The notes beneath the pieces were generated by a model. That model saw only the letters and a list, made by a program, of their open reading frames with translations. It was not told the origin of the DNA and did not search any database. Positions 48,671 to 58,119 of a stretch of DNA of 64,000 bases are shown here, one piece after another. The position numbers and the translations under genes were made by a program. The DNA comes from Photobacterium sp. GJ3 (GTDB taxonomy: Bacteria > Pseudomonadota > Gammaproteobacteria > Enterobacterales > Vibrionaceae), in the NCBI RefSeq assembly GCF_018199995.1, contig NZ_CP073579.1:1240001-1304000 (forward strand), read 5' to 3'. Numbering within the stretch: position 1 is the stretch's first letter; every line of letters begins with the position of its first letter.

Positions 48671-50328
48671 ATGACTAAGCTGTTGTCTTTACGTCATTTC
48701 CGACTCAAAACCAGGATGGTGCTCATTCTGGGATTCATTGCGATTTTACAGACGGGTGCCCTGGGTCACTTTACGATCCAGTACCTCGACAAAGTGTTAC
48801 ATGAACAAATTGGTCAGCAAGCGATGCGGGTCGCGCAGACCATTGCCTCATCTCCAGATGTCATCCGCGCCGTTTCAGAAAAAGACAGCGCTTTTCTGCT
48901 GCCGCTGAGTCTGAAACTAGCTCAGGCGGCTCAGGCCCGGTTTGTGGTCATTGGTGACAGCCAGGGCATCCGGCTCGCCCACCTGAACCCGCAACGGCTG
49001 GGTAAATCCATGTCGGACGATGATACCGACGACAACAGTAGAGCCCTGATTCAGGGGCAGTCTTACGTCGCACTGGACAAAGGCAGCATTGGCTGGTCGA
49101 TCCGCGGAAAAGCGCCGGTATTCAGTGCCGACGGCACTCAAATCATCGGTATCATCTCTGTAGGTTATCTGCTGACTGAAGTCGACAGTATTGTCAGCCG
49201 TCATCAATTATCGATGATTGTCGCGATTACCTTAGCGCTCCTCTTCAGTGTGCTGACCGCTTTATGGTTCGCCAATCACTTCCGCAAAGCGATTTTTAAT
49301 CTCGAACCCGAGCAGATTGGCCGTACCTTTCAGGAACGAAACGCGACGCTGGAAACGGTGCGGGAAGGCATTGTGGCGATCAACCAGCGCGGCATCATCA
49401 CCACCTTTAACCATGCCGCAATCAAAACACTGCACCTGCCGGAAGACGAAGAATATATTGGTCGTCACATCACCGATGTCCTGCCGGATAACGGCATGCT
49501 GGATGTGCTGGAGAGCGGCGAACATCATTTCGATAAGGAAATCTGGCTCCATGACCACAACCTGATCGCCAACCGTTTTCCTCTGGTTCAGAACGGTGTG
49601 GTCAATGGCGTGGTTTCCAGTTTCCGGCTCAAAAACGAAGTGGATCTGGTCAGCCGGAAACTGACAAGAATTCAGCAATATGCAGACAGTTTGAGAAGTC
49701 AGTCCCATGAATACAATAACAAGCTTCATACGATTGCCGGTCTGATTCAAATTGGCGCCATTGAACAGGCGCTGAATGTGATCGGACAGGAAACCTCCAG
49801 CCACCAGAGCTTTATTCAAACCATTATGCGCGCGACTTCAGACAGTATTCTGGCCGGCTGCCTGCTCGGAAAATACAACCGGGCCCGTGAGCTCAATCTT
49901 GAACTCAGGATTGAAGAAGACAGCCAGATGTCCGATATTCCGCCAGCCCTGCCGCGGGAACAGTTGGTCAGTATCCTCGGCAATCTGATTGATAATGCAC
50001 TGGAAGCCACCTTGCACGAACATGGTGCGGGTGGTGTCGTCACAATCAGCATGAGTGATTTAGGTAAAGAGCTGATCTTCGAGGTCAATGATCAGGGCCG
50101 GGGATCCCACCGGAGGATGAAGATAAAATCTTTACCCGCGGCTACACCACTAAGAATAAAGAAGGGCATGGCATCGGTCTTCATTTAGTGAAACAACTGA
50201 CCACACACCTCGGCGGTCTGATTACTGTGGAGCCCGCCGAGCCTAGCGGCAGCCGTTTTACCGTTTATATCCCAAAATCACTGCGCCGCACTGGCAACTC
50301 AGGACATGGAAGTAAGGAGCAACAATGA
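48671..50328 (+). pseudogene. CitA/DcuS-type sensor histidine kinase, one apparent frameshift
   Basis: About 552 residues if repaired. Membrane helix 1 (about 14-34, MVLILGFIAILQTGALG), a periplasmic sensor domain with GYLLTEVDSIVSRHQ at its end, helix 2 (about 182-200), a PAS domain, then the DcuS/CitA dimerisation motif SHEYNNKLHTI with His346, N-box NLIDNALEA and G-box NDQGRG. One G is missing from GGGG 50100-50103. With it the frame continues GIPPEDEDKIFTRGYTTK, EGHGIGLHLVKQL, GSRFTVYIP and stops at 50326-50328, overlapping the regulator start (ATGA). It senses a carboxylate outside the cell and controls the divergent tct genes (inference). The start could be GTG 48647. Confidence 0.85.
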
Positions 50329-51035
50329 CAGCACCGATCTCTGTAGTCATTGCTGAAGATGATCCGCAGATTGCGGAAATACAACGCCGTTTTGTAGAAA
50401 AAACCCCAGGCTATCAGGTGGTGGGCATCGCTCATGGGCTGGCCGAAGCCCGCGATCTGATTGACGTCTTTCAACCGCAGCTCCTGTTACTGGATAACCA
50501 GTTTCCGACCGGAACCGGCCTCGAACTGTTAAGAGAAATGCGGGCAGAAGATTGCCATACTGACGTGATTCTGGTGACTGCCGCAACGGAAGTGGAAACA
50601 CTCCGAGCCGCCATGCGCAGCGGGATCTTTGATTACATCCTCAAACCTGTGGTTTTTGAACGCTTGCAATCTGCCTTATTCAACTACAGTGCCCACCTGA
50701 ACAAACTATCGGATATGGACTCTCTGGTCCAAAGCGATGTCGACGGGCTGTTACAGTCGCCGACATCAGAAACAACGGGCACGTCCCAGCCAGTCAACCC
50801 GTCCACACCTCGTCTGCCGAAAGGCATCGACGGCCTGACGCTGGATAAGATCCGCAACGTGTTTACCGAGCCCGGCATCCATCTGAATGCCGAGCAGGTC
50901 GGACATAAAATCGGGGCCAGCCGGACCACAGCCAGACGCTATCTGGAATACCTGGTCAGCACTGATGAACTCACCGCTGAAGTGTCTTACGGCAGTGTTG
51001 GCCGCCCGGAAAGAAAATACCGTCATCCGGGTTAA
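50325..51035 (+). CDS. CitB/DcuR-family response regulator
   Basis: 236 residues. The receiver domain has VIAEDDP, LLLLDNQFP with phospho-accepting Asp57, and FDYILKPV. A linker of about 40 residues rich in Ser/Thr/Pro follows, then a C-terminal winged HTH (LTLDKIRNVF, LNAEQVGHKIGASRTTARRYLEYL) typical of the CitB group. The start overlaps the kinase stop, so both are co-translated. The likely target is the tctCBA promoter next door. Confidence 0.9.
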   Translation: MTAPISVVIAEDDPQIAEIQRRFVEKTPGYQVVGIAHGLAEARDLIDVFQPQLLLLDNQFPTGTGLELLREMRAEDCHTDVILVTAATEVETLRAAMRSGIFDYILKPVVFERLQSALFNYSAHLNKLSDMDSLVQSDVDGLLQSPTSETTGTSQPVNPSTPRLPKGIDGLTLDKIRNVFTEPGIHLNAEQVGHKIGASRTTARRYLEYLVSTDELTAEVSYGSVGRPERKYRHPG

Positions 51036-51080
51036 AGCCCGTCACCGTTTCAGTAACCTGCCAGCAAAATGCGGGGGGAC

Positions 51081-51833
51081 TCAGCGTCCACCCGCCAAAT
51101 CAATGAAAGATCCGGTTGAATAAGAAGCCTGCTCCGACAGCAGCCAGCAGATCGCTTCTGCGACTTCTTCTGCCGTGCCACCACGCTGCATAGGAATGGC
51201 AGATTTCAGCCGTTCGATTCTGTCGGGTTCACCGCCGGAAGCGTGCATATCCGTATAAATAAATCCGGGTCGAACGCCGTTCACACGGATCCCTTCGCTC
51301 GCAACTTCAAGCGATAGCCCCCGCGTCATGGTATCCATTGCACCTTTTGAGGCCGCATAATCCACATACTCAAACGGGGCGCCGGTGCGCGATGCTGCAG
51401 AAGAGACATTCACAATGGATCCCCCCTGTCCGCCCTGAGAATAAGCCATGCGACGAATCGCTTCGCGACAACACAGAAAACAGCTGGTGACATTCGTTTG
51501 CATGATGGCATTGATCCGTTCTGCAGACATCTGCAACACCGGCATCTGCTGCATTAATATCCCGGCATTATTCACCAGACCCGTGATCGCACCCAGTTCA
51601 TTATCGACCACTTCAAACAGCCGCATCACTTCACCTTCATTGGACACATCGGCCTGAACGGACACAGCATTCACACCATATTTACGGGCACGATGTACAA
51701 TTTTCTCCGCAGCTTCCTGCTCAGTGCGGTAGTTCACACAAAGATTCACCCCCTGTGATGCCAACTGAATCGCTGTTGCCGCGCCGATCCCCCGGCTAGA
51801 ACCGGTGATCAATACAACCTGTTGTTTTGTCAT
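51081..51833 (-). CDS. Short-chain dehydrogenase/reductase (SDR)
   Basis: 250 residues from ATG 51833, which overlaps the stop of the upstream dehydrogenase (ATGA). Classical SDR: VLITGSSRGIGAATA cofactor loop, LVNNAGILMQQ, catalytic Ser in VNVSSAASRTG, YVDYAASKGAM with the Tyr-x3-Lys pair, and NGVRPGFIYTDMHASGG. NADP preference is suggested by Arg in NYRTEQE. Substrate is unknown; YgfF-type oxidoreductases look similar. Confidence 0.88.
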   Translation of the reverse strand: MTKQQVVLITGSSRGIGAATAIQLASQGVNLCVNYRTEQEAAEKIVHRARKYGVNAVSVQADVSNEGEVMRLFEVVDNELGAITGLVNNAGILMQQMPVLQMSAERINAIMQTNVTSCFLCCREAIRRMAYSQGGQGGSIVNVSSAASRTGAPFEYVDYAASKGAMDTMTRGLSLEVASEGIRVNGVRPGFIYTDMHASGGEPDRIERLKSAIPMQRGGTAEEVAEAICWLLSEQASYSTGSFIDLAGGR

Positions 51834-52858
51834 CTTTCTTCCTTCAATGAGTGGACCTGCGCTACACCGCAATGACGCTCTGTCATCAGCACGGAGTCAT
51901 TTGCGATCCCTGTCGGCTGGCCGTTTGCATAGTTCACGACATTCTCAAACGCTTTCTCGAAATACAGTGCATAACTGTCTTGTTCCACAAACCCAAGGTG
52001 TGGCGTACACAACACATTCGGCATCGTCAGCAAAGGCTCGTGCGCCGGTGTTGCGGGTTCCTGTTCATAAACATCAACCGCCGCAAAGCCCGGTCTTCCC
52101 AGACGAAGGGCTTCCACCAACGCCCCCGGCGCCACCAGTTCCGCACGGCTGGTATTCACAAATAAAGCATCCGGTTTCATCAGCGCCAAATCATCAGCCG
52201 TCACACAGGCTTGGGTATACGTGTTGAGCCGCAAGTGAAGCGATAAGACATCCACACTGGAAAAGAATTCTGCTTTGGATCCGGCAGCCTGATAACCCTG
52301 GCTGGCCGCGGCTTGTCTGGAGGCTTCACTGCCCCACACCACGACATGCATGTCAAACGCGCTGGCGATTGCTGCAATACGCTGGCCTATTTTGCCAAAT
52401 CCCCAGATGCCCATCGTCCGGCCATGCAGCACCCGGCCCAGGCCGAGCGAACCGGATTGCTGCCAGTGCCCTTGCTGAAGGCGTTCTCCATAAGGCAGTA
52501 AGTGCCGACTCGCAGCCATGATCAGCGCCCAGCAGAGTTCAGTGGGCGCAACCGGAGAACCCACCCCTTCGGCCACTGCGACCTGGTGCGCCGTACAGGC
52601 GGGTACATCAAGATGATTGCTGACTTTTCCGGTCTGACTGATCAGTTTCAGCTGAGGTAATTGCCGCAGTAATGCCGCGCGAATCTCGGTTCTTTCACGA
52701 ATCAGCACCAGAACATCCTGATCCTGAAGTCTGGCAATCAATTCAGCATCATTCGCTGCAGGTGTGGTATGAATGGTGACCTCATGGTCATTCAGCAGGG
52801 AAAAGCAAGGCAGGGTGCGAACAACATCCTGATAATCGTCCAGAATCGTAATCTTCAC
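51830..52858 (-). CDS. D-2-hydroxyacid dehydrogenase family protein
   Basis: 342 residues. The NAD-binding Rossmann motif is MGIWGFGKIGQRIAA (about 150-165). Catalytic residues of the family are Arg in VNTSRAEL, Glu in DVYEQEPATP and His in CTPHLGFVEQ. It converts a 2-oxoacid to a D-2-hydroxyacid or the reverse. Coupled by overlapping stop/start with the SDR gene, so both may act on the same carbonyl compound. The exact substrate cannot be read. Confidence 0.88.
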   Translation of the reverse strand: MKITILDDYQDVVRTLPCFSLLNDHEVTIHTTPAANDAELIARLQDQDVLVLIRERTEIRAALLRQLPQLKLISQTGKVSNHLDVPACTAHQVAVAEGVGSPVAPTELCWALIMAASRHLLPYGERLQQGHWQQSGSLGLGRVLHGRTMGIWGFGKIGQRIAAIASAFDMHVVVWGSEASRQAAASQGYQAAGSKAEFFSSVDVLSLHLRLNTYTQACVTADDLALMKPDALFVNTSRAELVAPGALVEALRLGRPGFAAVDVYEQEPATPAHEPLLTMPNVLCTPHLGFVEQDSYALYFEKAFENVVNYANGQPTGIANDSVLMTERHCGVAQVHSLKEER

Positions 52859-53066
52859 GCCATCATCTCCTTGGCAATGGGGGGATATTCAATCACCCTC
52901 GCCCTGAAAATTCAACCAATTGCTTATTTTGGCGTCCGGTGGCCTCAATCTGCGAGACCGACAGCATCCAATGGGTTTCTTTTTGTTTCTTCAGTGACTC
53001 AATGTGTTACAGAATGCGATATGCATCTGCTAAGATGCCCCTTTCTTACATCACGCACCCGTTTCT

Positions 53067-53540
53067 ATGACAAATGCCAGCTTTTCAGTCAGACAACGCC
53101 ACGGAATGATCCTCTTCATTCTGGTGTCGCTGTTGTGGCTGAACTTCCTGTCGGCCATTGTCGTCGTGAATCCGGATTTCCACCAGCGCAGTCAACACTG
53201 GCTCACCGGTGAGAAAGTGCTGATCTGTACAGTGCATGGCCTACAGTGGGTCTCGGTGTCCGACTTCAAGACACAGGAGTCCAGTCACAGTACAACGCAG
53301 TGGCAAACACACTGTCCGCTGCTCAGCCCGCTACAACCAGTCCAGTTTGATCACGATCTCTTCAGCAGGCTCTTTTTCGCCTTTCAGATGATCATTCGCG
53401 GGGTGCCTGTTTCTGAATGGCTGCCAGCCAATAACAAACTGTACGAGCTGTACGGCCCCAAGCAGTCTCCGCCCGTTTCGTTGCCGAGTTATTTCAATCC
53501 GTCACCGAACAATAAAATGAATGTACATGGAGATTTATGA
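53067..53540 (+). CDS. Uncharacterised single-helix protein upstream of a PCuAC copper chaperone
   Basis: 157 residues. A hydrophobic N-terminal segment (GMILFILVSLLWLNFLSAIVVV, residues 13-34) is a signal anchor or signal peptide. The rest is hydrophilic, with two Cys (LICTVHGLQW and THCPLLS) in the spacing seen in DUF2946-like proteins found next to copper genes. The stop overlaps the PCuAC start (ATGATG), so a role in copper handling is likely but unproved. Confidence 0.65.
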   Translation: MTNASFSVRQRHGMILFILVSLLWLNFLSAIVVVNPDFHQRSQHWLTGEKVLICTVHGLQWVSVSDFKTQESSHSTTQWQTHCPLLSPLQPVQFDHDLFSRLFFAFQMIIRGVPVSEWLPANNKLYELYGPKQSPPVSLPSYFNPSPNNKMNVHGDL

Positions 53541-54058
53541 TGAAAACACTGAAATCACTGCTGATGGCCACCGCTTTGCTTACCTCAGGTCTGGCCAGCG
53601 CACACGAATTTGAAGCAGGTCAACTGCATATTGATCATCCCTGGTCCAAAGAAGTCCCGCCGATGTCTTCCGTGGCTGCTGCCTTTTTCTCGGTTGCAAA
53701 CCACGGCGATCAGGCAGACACACTGCTGCGGGCTGAATCTCCAATTGCCGGAAAAGTGGAACTGCACGAACACGCCCACGAAAACGGCATGATGAAGATG
53801 CGTCAGGTCAAAGACATTCAGGTCGCGGCACATGCAACGCAGATGCTCAAGCCTGGCGGCTATCATGTCATGATGTTCAACCTGAAATCCGTGCCAAAGC
53901 TGGGTGAAACTTTCCCGCTGACACTGTATTTCCAGCATGCCGGGAAAGTTGAAGTTGAAGTGAAAGTTGAGAAAGCAGACTACAACATGGCCAGTGGTCA
54001 CTCCGGCGAAGATGCGCATAATCATCACTCGCACATGAATCACGACACGATGCACTGA
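53537..54058 (+). CDS. Periplasmic copper chaperone PCuAC
   Basis: 173 residues; signal peptide to about ASA/HE (residue 22). The PCuAC domain has the copper ligands in VELHEHAHENGMMKMRQV and LKPGGYHVMMF (His and Met pairs). The C-terminal tail is His/Met-rich (SGEDAHNHHSHMNHDTMH), an extra metal-binding segment. Delivers Cu(I) to the CuA site of cytochrome oxidase in known systems. GGAGATTT precedes the ATG pair at 53537/53540, and a strong terminator follows. Confidence 0.88.
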   Translation: MMKTLKSLLMATALLTSGLASAHEFEAGQLHIDHPWSKEVPPMSSVAAAFFSVANHGDQADTLLRAESPIAGKVELHEHAHENGMMKMRQVKDIQVAAHATQMLKPGGYHVMMFNLKSVPKLGETFPLTLYFQHAGKVEVEVKVEKADYNMASGHSGEDAHNHHSHMNHDTMH

Positions 54059-54085
54059 TCGCAAATAAAAAAGCGAATTACCCAT

Positions 54086-54116
54086 CACCCCGCATCATTC
54101 GTGCGGGGTGTTTTTT
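54086..54116 (+). terminator. Rho-independent terminator after PCuAC
   Basis: CACCCCGCA (54086-54094) pairs with TGCGGGGTG (54102-54110) around a 7-nt loop and is followed by six T. Confidence 0.93.
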
Positions 54117-54503
54117 ATCCCGCCCGTAGCTCTCACCCCGACGATCAGAAAAACAGACACACCTGTCTTAACTATGAGACAGATCGACATTTCATGATCG
54201 TTATATGATTCATACAGACTCAGTGAACACCTGCAAATGAGCAGAGAATAATCCTGTTCTTCACAAGAAATGAATTCGTTTTCAGCGCATCCTCCCTTGA
54301 ATCACAGGGCTTCCCCAGCATTCACCTCCATATGAACCCAAATTGATAATATTATCATCACAGTATTGATTCGAACAGATGAAAACTGATTCGCACTGTT
54401 GTGATCCTTGTACTATTTTGAGTTCTAGGCAGCGCAGTACCACAAGAATTCCCCAGGATTTGCTTGCCTTTTTATTGATATTCATGGACGAGGATGAACA
54501 AGG
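54117..54503. promoter_or_regulatory. Intergenic region with a perfect 14-bp palindrome, upstream of the OmpA-like gene
   Basis: No coding frame. TGATAAT-ATTATCA at 54344-54357 is a perfect palindrome about 150 bp before the OmpA-like start. It resembles half-sites of Fur-type operators but lacks the central base of the 7-1-7 form. A promoter for the OmpA/lipoprotein pair must lie here. Confidence 0.35.
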
Positions 54504-55538
54504 ATGAATCAGCGCATTTGTTTGCCTGCTGCTTGGCTTTTAGCCAGCACTTTCATTATTGCCAGCGCGAACGCGGCAGATCACCGGATTGGCCTTCGGG
54601 CTGATTTCACCCATGCCGACGGCGCATGTGAAAGCCAGTACACCAAATGTGATAAAGACATCATTGGCGGCGGCCTTTTTTATAACTATGCCTGGACACC
54701 CAATTGGGAAGTTGAAGTCGGCTACGACTATTACGGCCAGGTTGACGCAACCTATCCAGCCGTTGCCGATCCAAGTGTTGGGGCTGACTATGAAGCCGAT
54801 GTTCTCGGCCTGACCGCAACACTGGGTTACCGCTACCCTGTTTCCGATGTGGTTTCGCTGGTGGGTAAAGCAGGCGTGCTGGCCTGGCATGTTTCCACCG
54901 ATGGTAAGGAGATTGGTGAAACGGTTTCAAACGATGACGATGGTTTCTCCCCTGTGGTGGGCGTCGGCATTGATTGGGACTTCACCCCCCGCTGGCGGAC
55001 TGGCCTGAGCTATCAGTTTGCAAACAATGTCGGAGATGAAAAAACATCCGGTGCAGATCTGCACACCCTGATGCTGGGGATCAGTTACCGTTTCTCTGCC
55101 GATCCGCAACCTGTCATTGTCGAACCTGAACCCGAGCCAGCTCCGGAACCCATTATTCTGGAAACCTTCACGCTGAAAGTCGACGGTACACAGTCAAACG
55201 CCATTTTCGAATTCAATTCAGCCAAGCTTCGCCCGGATATGATCGCAGCCTTCCAGCCGATGCTGAAGCACCTGACACAATACCCCGAATCCTTGGTCCG
55301 CGTTGAAACCCATACCGATAACGTCGGATCGGATAAATACAACATGCAGCTCTCTGAACGCAGGGCGCAAAGTGTTGTGCACTACTTCGAACAACAGGGA
55401 ATCACCCCTGACCGAATCAGCTACGAAGCATTTGGAGAAACGAAACCTCTGGTCAGTAATGACACACCGGAGAACCGAGCGATGAACCGTCGCGTCGTAC
55501 TGACCTCACCTCAATTTACAAGGAAGGCAATCCAATGA
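54504..55538 (+). CDS. OmpA-family outer membrane protein
   Basis: 344 residues. Signal peptide to about ANA/AD (residue 24). The N-terminal 8-stranded barrel (about 25-195, with IGGGLFYNYAWTPNWEVEVGYDYY broken at 53-75 and LHTLMLGISYRF at its end) is joined by a Pro/Glu hinge (EPEPEPAPEP) to an OmpA C-terminal peptidoglycan-binding domain (FEFNSAKLRPD, VETHTDNVGSDKYNMQLSERRAQSV in part, NRRVVL). It anchors the outer membrane to the wall. AAGGATG precedes the start. The stop overlaps the next gene's ATG. Confidence 0.9.
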   Translation: MNQRICLPAAWLLASTFIIASANAADHRIGLRADFTHADGACESQYTKCDKDIIGGGLFYNYAWTPNWEVEVGYDYYGQVDATYPAVADPSVGADYEADVLGLTATLGYRYPVSDVVSLVGKAGVLAWHVSTDGKEIGETVSNDDDGFSPVVGVGIDWDFTPRWRTGLSYQFANNVGDEKTSGADLHTLMLGISYRFSADPQPVIVEPEPEPAPEPIILETFTLKVDGTQSNAIFEFNSAKLRPDMIAAFQPMLKHLTQYPESLVRVETHTDNVGSDKYNMQLSERRAQSVVHYFEQQGITPDRISYEAFGETKPLVSNDTPENRAMNRRVVLTSPQFTRKAIQ

Positions 55539-57874
55539 AACTTGAATTTTGCCAAAGTATACGAAAATGGCTGGGATATTTCTTAATGGTACTGGTGCTC
55601 ACCGTAGCAGGCTGTGGAGGTGATGGCAGCGGCATGCCAAATCAAAAGGACGGGACAGGAACCGGTCTTGACGACAAAGGGGGTAAATCCATCAGCGCAC
55701 TGAACCTCATCCCCAGTGCGAATACGGTAGAAGCAGGCAACTTACTGAATTTCGTTGTAGAAGCAACCTACAGCGATAACAACACCGTCGATGTGACCGC
55801 ACAGGCTGCCTGTGTGAGCGCCAACGCCAACATCGCAACGGTGAAAGAACAGGGTGTGATCGAAGCGATTGCTGCTGGCGATGCAACCATTGACTGTGAT
55901 TTTGGCGGCGTGAGTGTCGGTGGCCTGGTGATCACTGTTTTTGGCGGCCACACCATCAAACAGCTGCAAATCACACCAGCCGTTGAATCGGTCGCGGCAG
56001 GCACTGAGGTTCAGTTTACGGCTCTGGCTTTCTATCACGATGGCACCCGTGAAGACGTGACTGCACAAGTGAACTGGAGCAGCAGTGCACCGGGCGTTGC
56101 GAGCATTGATGCCAGTGGCAAACTCACGGCCAATACGGCGGGTACGGCTGAAATCAGCGGTGTTTTTGAAGAAGTCACCAGTAACATCGCCGATTTAACC
56201 GTCACGAATGCTTCCCTTGTTTCTCTCGATCTGACGACATCGGGTTTATCGTTGGCACTCGGTACAGAGCAACAACTGCAAGTGATTGGTCACTTCTCAG
56301 ATGGTACCACGCAGGATCTGACAGCTCAGGTCACCTGGAACAGTGACGATCTTGTGCTTGCCACCGTTTCGGAGTCGGGTCTTCTGGCTGCACTGAATAT
56401 TGGTACAGTGTCCATTACAGCAACCTTGGACGGCAAAACCAGCAATGGTCTGCTGATCACCATTACCAATGCAACTGTTGACAGCCTGCAAATCACACCG
56501 GGGAACCTCAATCTTGCCAAAGGCACTTCAAAAGCGTTTCAAGCGATTGCGTCTTTCTCGAATAACACCACGCAAGACGTCACCAATCTGGTGAACTGGT
56601 CTTCCAGTGATGCTGCGGTTGCCAATGTTGTCCTGACGGGTGCAGTACATGCACTGGCGGAAGGAACGGCGGCCATCTCGGCTGAATTCATGGGCATGAC
56701 CAGTAACGTGGCGAACGTTCAGGTCACTGCGGCCAGCGTCGTCTCGATTACGGTTGAACCACTCTTGGCAACCATTGCCAACGGCACAACACAGCAATTT
56801 AAAGCGACTGCGCTTTTCTCAGACGGCAGCCTGATCGACATTACCGACCAAGCCAACTGGCAGAGCGGAGATAACGCTGTTGCAACAGTTTCTGTTGCTG
56901 GTCTGGTTCAAGGCGTTGCCAAAGGAACAACCGTCATTTCTGCGCACCTGCAAGGGGTCGACAGTGCGGATCATTCACTGACCGTAACCGATGCGATTCT
57001 GAATGCGCTGGAAATTACACCGCTGACTTCCAGCATTGCCAACGGCACGACCCAACTGTTTGAAGCCATCGCAACCTTCAGCGACGGCAGCACGCAGGAT
57101 GTGACCCATCTGGTCAGCTGGAGCAGCAGTGACTGGAATGTCGCGACCATCAACGCAGACGGTCTGGTTCAGTCGCTGGCACAGGGCACCACAGATATCG
57201 TCGCGCAGTATCTGACTTTCACAAGTAATCTGGTGAACCTGGAAGTCACCCCTGCAACGCTGACCAATCTGGATATCACGCCAGCGGTTCTGGATCTGGC
57301 CAATGGTCTGTCCCAGCAATTGCAAGCCATTGCAACCTTCTCGGATGGCTCAACGCAGGATGTCACCAGTCTGGTCAGTTGGCTGAGCAGCAATACCGCA
57401 ATTGCCACCGTAACGGATGGTTTGGTTCAGGGTCTGTCTGAGGGTTCTGTAAACATCAGCGGGAACTATCAGGGCACCAATCAGACGGCTACACTGAATG
57501 TGACCGCAGCACTACTGGATCGGGTGCGTATTGAGTCTGACCATCTGGGCCAGTTGGCTATCCAACTGCTGGGTGACAGCATCTTTGATGTCTACACCAA
57601 AGCCTACTTCTCTGACGGCAGCAGCCTGGTGCTGGATAACAGTATCGTGACCTATCAGGCCACTGAGCATGCGCTGCTTTCTGTGAACACTGAAGGTCTG
57701 GTGACACTGAAAGCTGGGGTTCTGTCCAACGAGAAAGTGACCTCAAGCGCGTTGATTTCCGGCACGAATCACGCCAGTGAAAACGCGATTAATATCAGCT
57801 GTCTCGCGGCACTGCCACCACTCGCCTCAATTTGCACCATCAGTTCGGTTGAACAACCGGATGCCGGTCTCTGA
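55535..57874 (+). CDS. Large lipoprotein with about seven bacterial Ig-like (Big_2) repeats
   Basis: 779 residues. Lipobox LTVAGC makes Cys27 the lipidated residue. After a Gly-rich linker come repeated modules of about 85-90 residues, each with the pattern L-I-TP...NG/AGT-QF-AIATFSDGSTQDVT..V.WSSSD..VATV...GLVQ.LA.GT..I.A (variable positions dotted). The last module (about 665-779) is more diverged. Such Ig stacks are used in surface adhesion or as spacers. Coupled to the OmpA-like gene by ATGA overlap, so the two probably form a surface pair. The closeness of the repeats suggests internal duplication. Confidence 0.85.
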   Translation: MKLEFCQSIRKWLGYFLMVLVLTVAGCGGDGSGMPNQKDGTGTGLDDKGGKSISALNLIPSANTVEAGNLLNFVVEATYSDNNTVDVTAQAACVSANANIATVKEQGVIEAIAAGDATIDCDFGGVSVGGLVITVFGGHTIKQLQITPAVESVAAGTEVQFTALAFYHDGTREDVTAQVNWSSSAPGVASIDASGKLTANTAGTAEISGVFEEVTSNIADLTVTNASLVSLDLTTSGLSLALGTEQQLQVIGHFSDGTTQDLTAQVTWNSDDLVLATVSESGLLAALNIGTVSITATLDGKTSNGLLITITNATVDSLQITPGNLNLAKGTSKAFQAIASFSNNTTQDVTNLVNWSSSDAAVANVVLTGAVHALAEGTAAISAEFMGMTSNVANVQVTAASVVSITVEPLLATIANGTTQQFKATALFSDGSLIDITDQANWQSGDNAVATVSVAGLVQGVAKGTTVISAHLQGVDSADHSLTVTDAILNALEITPLTSSIANGTTQLFEAIATFSDGSTQDVTHLVSWSSSDWNVATINADGLVQSLAQGTTDIVAQYLTFTSNLVNLEVTPATLTNLDITPAVLDLANGLSQQLQAIATFSDGSTQDVTSLVSWLSSNTAIATVTDGLVQGLSEGSVNISGNYQGTNQTATLNVTAALLDRVRIESDHLGQLAIQLLGDSIFDVYTKAYFSDGSSLVLDNSIVTYQATEHALLSVNTEGLVTLKAGVLSNEKVTSSALISGTNHASENAINISCLAALPPLASICTISSVEQPDAGL

Positions 57875-57884
57875 CACACTGCAC

Positions 57885-57914
57885 TCGGCCCACATTCTGT
57901 GGGCCGATTTTTTT
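57885..57914 (+). terminator. Rho-independent terminator after the Ig-repeat lipoprotein
   Basis: TCGGCCCACA (57885-57894) pairs with TGTGGGCCGA (57898-57907) around TTC, followed by seven T. Confidence 0.93.
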
Positions 57915-57989
57915 CACAACGATTCCCACACCATGAACTCTTGATGATCCCCCCTTCATGTCACTTGATCTTTCCGGACACAGCGCTAA

Positions 57990-58017
57990 CATATACGCGA
58001 ATTCGAATATTCATATG
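57990..58017 (+). promoter_or_regulatory. ArsR-type operator upstream of acr3
   Basis: The interrupted palindrome CATATACGCGAATTCG-AATATTCATATG begins and ends with CATAT/ATATG and contains ATTCGAAT at its centre. A near copy lies before arsR (59427-59452), sharing ATATACG and AATTCGAATAT. It is about 100 bp from the acr3 start. The shared sequence and ArsR in the locus support an arsenite-responsive operator. Confidence 0.65.
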
Positions 58018-58119
58018 TTTGTCTGGATTCTCGTTGCACCATTCCTTCTCATCCCTGAGAACCGGACTGGTCAACGCTGATTCGGGTCAAGCCTTCCATC
58101 ATCAACAGAGTCAGTCATC

